Origin: CAXDOZ01 sp963991145
GTDB taxonomy: Bacteria; Bacteroidota; Bacteroidia; Chitinophagales; JABDMM01
Length of the DNA stretch: 8,020 bases
Assembly: GCA_963991145.1 (NCBI GenBank)
Contig: CAXDOZ010000106.1
Span: 1-8,020, forward strand
Direction of reading: 5' to 3'
A model generated the notes under the pieces. The model worked only from the letters and a program-made list of their open reading frames with translations, did no database searches and was not told the DNA's origin. Positions 6,539 through 8,020 of the stretch are shown one piece after another (positions within the stretch are counted from its first letter, which is position 1; every line of letters begins with the position of its first letter). The position numbers and the translations under genes were made by a program.

Positions 6539-7318
6539 ATGCCTTTCGAATTCATAACCTTAGAAAAAGAAGCCAGACCACAGATTGCACTAATTCGTCT
6601 TAATCGTCCAAAAGAGCTGAACGCATTAAATCTTCAGCTTATGGGAGAGTTAAAGCAGGCATGTGCTGACTTAGATAATGATGACGATGTGCGTGTTATC
6701 GTGCTTACGGGAAATGAAAGAGCCTTCGCCGCAGGTGCTGATATTAAGCAGATGGCGAATAAGACTGCTATCGACATGAATAAGATCGACCAGTTTTCTA
6801 CCTGGGATCAAATTAGAAAAACAAAGAAGCCAATCATTGCAGCTGTTTCAGGATTTGCTCTTGGTGGAGGATGTGAATTGGCAATGCTTTGCGATATGAT
6901 CATTGCCTCTGAATCTGCAAAGTTTGGTCAGCCTGAGATCAAGATCGGTGTTATGCCAGGAGCAGGTGGTACTCAAAGATTGACAAGAGCAGTTGGTAAA
7001 GTCAGAGCAATGGAAATGGTTTTGACCGGAAACTTCATATCTGCTGAGGAAGCTCGCCAAGCAGGACTAGTGAACAAAGTGGTGCCTGTTGAGCTTTATC
7101 TGGATGAAGCGTTTAATCTCGCTTCTCAAATTGCAGCTTTAAGTCCAGTTTCGGTTGCCCTTGCTAAGGAGTCTGTAAATCAAGCATTTAATACTTCTCT
7201 TGATCAAGGTCTCATGTTTGAAAGAAAGAACTTCTACCTCACTTTTGCTTCGGAGGATCAGAAGGAAGGAATGGCTGCTTTTGTAGAGAAGCGCAAGCCT
7301 GATTTTAAGGGCAAATAA
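6539..7318 (+). CDS. Enoyl-CoA hydratase (crotonase family)
   Basis: The 259-residue soluble enzyme should add water across trans-2-enoyl-CoA to form 3-hydroxyacyl-CoA in fatty-acid beta-oxidation or a related CoA pathway. Crotonase signatures are complete: RAFAAGADIK (61-70) supplies one oxyanion-hole amide (Ala67), and FALGGGCELAMLCD (106-119) supplies Gly110 and catalytic Glu113. GQPEIKIGVMPGAGGTQRL (130-148) supplies the second catalytic Glu133. The Ala67-Gly110-Glu113-Glu133 spacing equals that of the mammalian mitochondrial hydratase (Ala98, Gly141, Glu144, Glu164), so hydratase activity is favoured over isomerase-only or dehalogenase members. The C-terminus (FVEKRKPDFKGK) is typical. 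ATG at 6539 is one base after the PAP2 stop, and the next gene starts two bases after its own TAA. No other beta-oxidation gene lies in the window. Confidence 0.95.
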   Translation: MPFEFITLEKEARPQIALIRLNRPKELNALNLQLMGELKQACADLDNDDDVRVIVLTGNERAFAAGADIKQMANKTAIDMNKIDQFSTWDQIRKTKKPIIAAVSGFALGGGCELAMLCDMIIASESAKFGQPEIKIGVMPGAGGTQRLTRAVGKVRAMEMVLTGNFISAEEARQAGLVNKVVPVELYLDEAFNLASQIAALSPVSVALAKESVNQAFNTSLDQGLMFERKNFYLTFASEDQKEGMAAFVEKRKPDFKGK

Positions 7319-7320
7319 GC

Positions 7321-7821
7321 ATGAGATTCTTTCGAAAGAAACTACTACCAATACTTGTCGTTGCCGGGTTATTGATCTTCTCCGGTTATCTCTATAAGAA
7401 ATACAGAATTGCTCCGGACATCGAGTTTCCAGAGGTTGAAGTAGTTGATTTGAACGAGAATCCTGTCGAGATCAAGGAGTTGACAGATGGGAAGCTCACA
7501 CTTCTGGTTTTCTGGGCTACCTGGTGCGGAGTCTGCAGAGAAGAAATCCCACACCTGGAAGCTCTGGAGGGGAAATTCCCAGAAGATAAATTCCAGATCG
7601 TGATGGTTAGTGACGAACCTATTGAGGAGATAGAGTCTTTTATCTCAGATAAGTCCTACCCATTTCTATTCCTCAAACTGGTTGGAAAGTCAAGCGAATT
7701 GGAGGTCCACAAGATCCCTACTTCTTACTTGATCAAAGACGGAGTATCTGTTGATGATGAAGTAGGTCTTTACGATTGGTCTGGTGAAGAAGGACTGAGC
7801 CGTATTGAAGATCAGCTCTAG
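7321..7821 (+). CDS. Membrane-anchored thioredoxin-like (TlpA/ResA-type) protein
   Basis: The protein has 166 residues. A basic start (MRFFRKK) and one hydrophobic stretch at 8-24 without a clear signal-peptidase or lipoprotein site point to an uncleaved anchor with the thioredoxin fold in the periplasm. The active site is WATWCGVC with Cys69 and Cys72, and the cis-proline is Pro133 in KIPTSYL. The CGVC centre and the TlpA/ResA-like arrangement suggest a reductant role in cytochrome c maturation or periplasmic thiol repair. Canonical partners (ccm genes, DsbD) are not in the window, so this is inference. It is the last gene of the operon and starts two bases after the enoyl-CoA hydratase stop. 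Its TAG stop overlaps the TAG of the convergent deaminase gene through the shared palindrome CTAG. Confidence 0.9.
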   Translation: MRFFRKKLLPILVVAGLLIFSGYLYKKYRIAPDIEFPEVEVVDLNENPVEIKELTDGKLTLLVFWATWCGVCREEIPHLEALEGKFPEDKFQIVMVSDEPIEEIESFISDKSYPFLFLKLVGKSSELEVHKIPTSYLIKDGVSVDDEVGLYDWSGEEGLSRIEDQL

Positions 7822-8020
7822 CTTTTCTCGTATTGCTGAACTTCTTCGTGGAAGTAATCTAGCTCGATCCCCACTTTTCTGAACATCTCTTCTGATTCTG
7901 CGCCTTTGTGATACTTGCGCTCACAAACAACTCTTGTGATACCGCAGTTGATGATCAACATAGCGCAGACTCTGCAGGGAGTCATTCGGCAATAGAGCGT
8001 TGCACCTTCCAGTGCTACGC
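7818..8020 (-). CDS. dCMP/cytidine deaminase-family protein, N-terminus beyond window edge
   Basis: The minus strand is open from base 8020 to TAG at 7820-7818 and gives the last 66 residues of a zinc deaminase. The segment GATLYCRMTPCRVCAMLIINCGITRVV holds the zinc-binding PCxxC (Cys15 and Cys18 of the visible part) followed by the IINxGI strand. The tail HKGAESEEMFRKVGIELDYF is as in deoxycytidylate deaminase (ComEB-like) proteins. The His-Ala-Glu half of the zinc site would lie off the right edge. The family converts dCMP to dUMP for dTMP synthesis. Three further cysteines (visible residues 10, 25 and 32) are present. The visible half cannot exclude another cytidine/deoxycytidylate deaminase subtype. 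Confidence 0.88.
   Translation of the reverse strand, partial: VALEGATLYCRMTPCRVCAMLIINCGITRVVCERKYHKGAESEEMFRKVGIELDYFHEEVQQYEKS

Noticed and set aside
7840..7856. ACTTC/GAAGT inverted repeat downstream of the thioredoxin-like gene, as a possible terminator
   Set aside because: Short stem, 6-base loop, no following T-tract, and inside the deaminase coding region.

Overview
The window looks like a chromosomal stretch from a Bacteroidota bacterium, most likely a Flavobacteriales-type, moderately AT-rich genome. The signs are: no convincing Shine-Dalgarno sequences in front of the genes; several TAnnTTTG-like -7 promoter elements; a stand-alone PASTA protein next to ddl; a LuxC-type acyl-CoA reductase; the GGEGNGG form of phosphoglucosamine mutase; and a methyltransferase whose N-terminus is typical of that phylum. 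The lineage is inferred from these features. I could not run a database search.

Layout. (1) 1-1482, minus strand: D-Ala-D-Ala ligase (ddl) followed by a membrane-anchored PASTA-domain protein that runs off the left edge. (2) 1616-2607, plus strand: a LuxC-family acyl-CoA reductase broken by a single -1 frameshift near 2291-2299. (3) 2604-5173, minus strand: phosphoglucosamine mutase (glmM, TTG start), then an IscS/NifS-type cysteine desulfurase. (4) 5246-7821, plus strand: a four-gene operon with junctions of -1, +1 and +2 bp, encoding a SAM methyltransferase, a PAP2 phosphatase, an enoyl-CoA hydratase and a membrane-anchored thioredoxin-like protein. (5) 7818-8020, minus strand: the C-terminal part of a dCMP-deaminase-like protein that runs off the right edge. 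Coding density is very high. Both convergent gene pairs overlap by 4 bp at their stop codons, and the longest non-coding gap is the 133 bp between ddl and the acyl-CoA reductase gene.

Functionally this is mostly housekeeping. Cell-envelope synthesis is prominent: GlmM supplies GlcN-1-P for UDP-GlcNAc, Ddl makes the D-Ala-D-Ala dipeptide, the PASTA protein may bind wall material, and the PAP2 enzyme may recycle a lipid pyrophosphate carrier. Cysteine desulfurase supplies sulfur, the enoyl-CoA hydratase works in fatty-acid oxidation, the thioredoxin-like protein works in extracytoplasmic thiol chemistry, and the deaminase works in the dTMP supply route.

I see no mobile element, CRISPR array, tRNA or rRNA, or defence or secretion system, and no convincing previously undescribed system. 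The observations most worth checking are the frameshifted acyl-CoA reductase, the non-ATG starts of glmM and the PASTA gene, the Arg-to-Gln change in the PAP2 third motif, and the stop-on-stop convergent overlaps.
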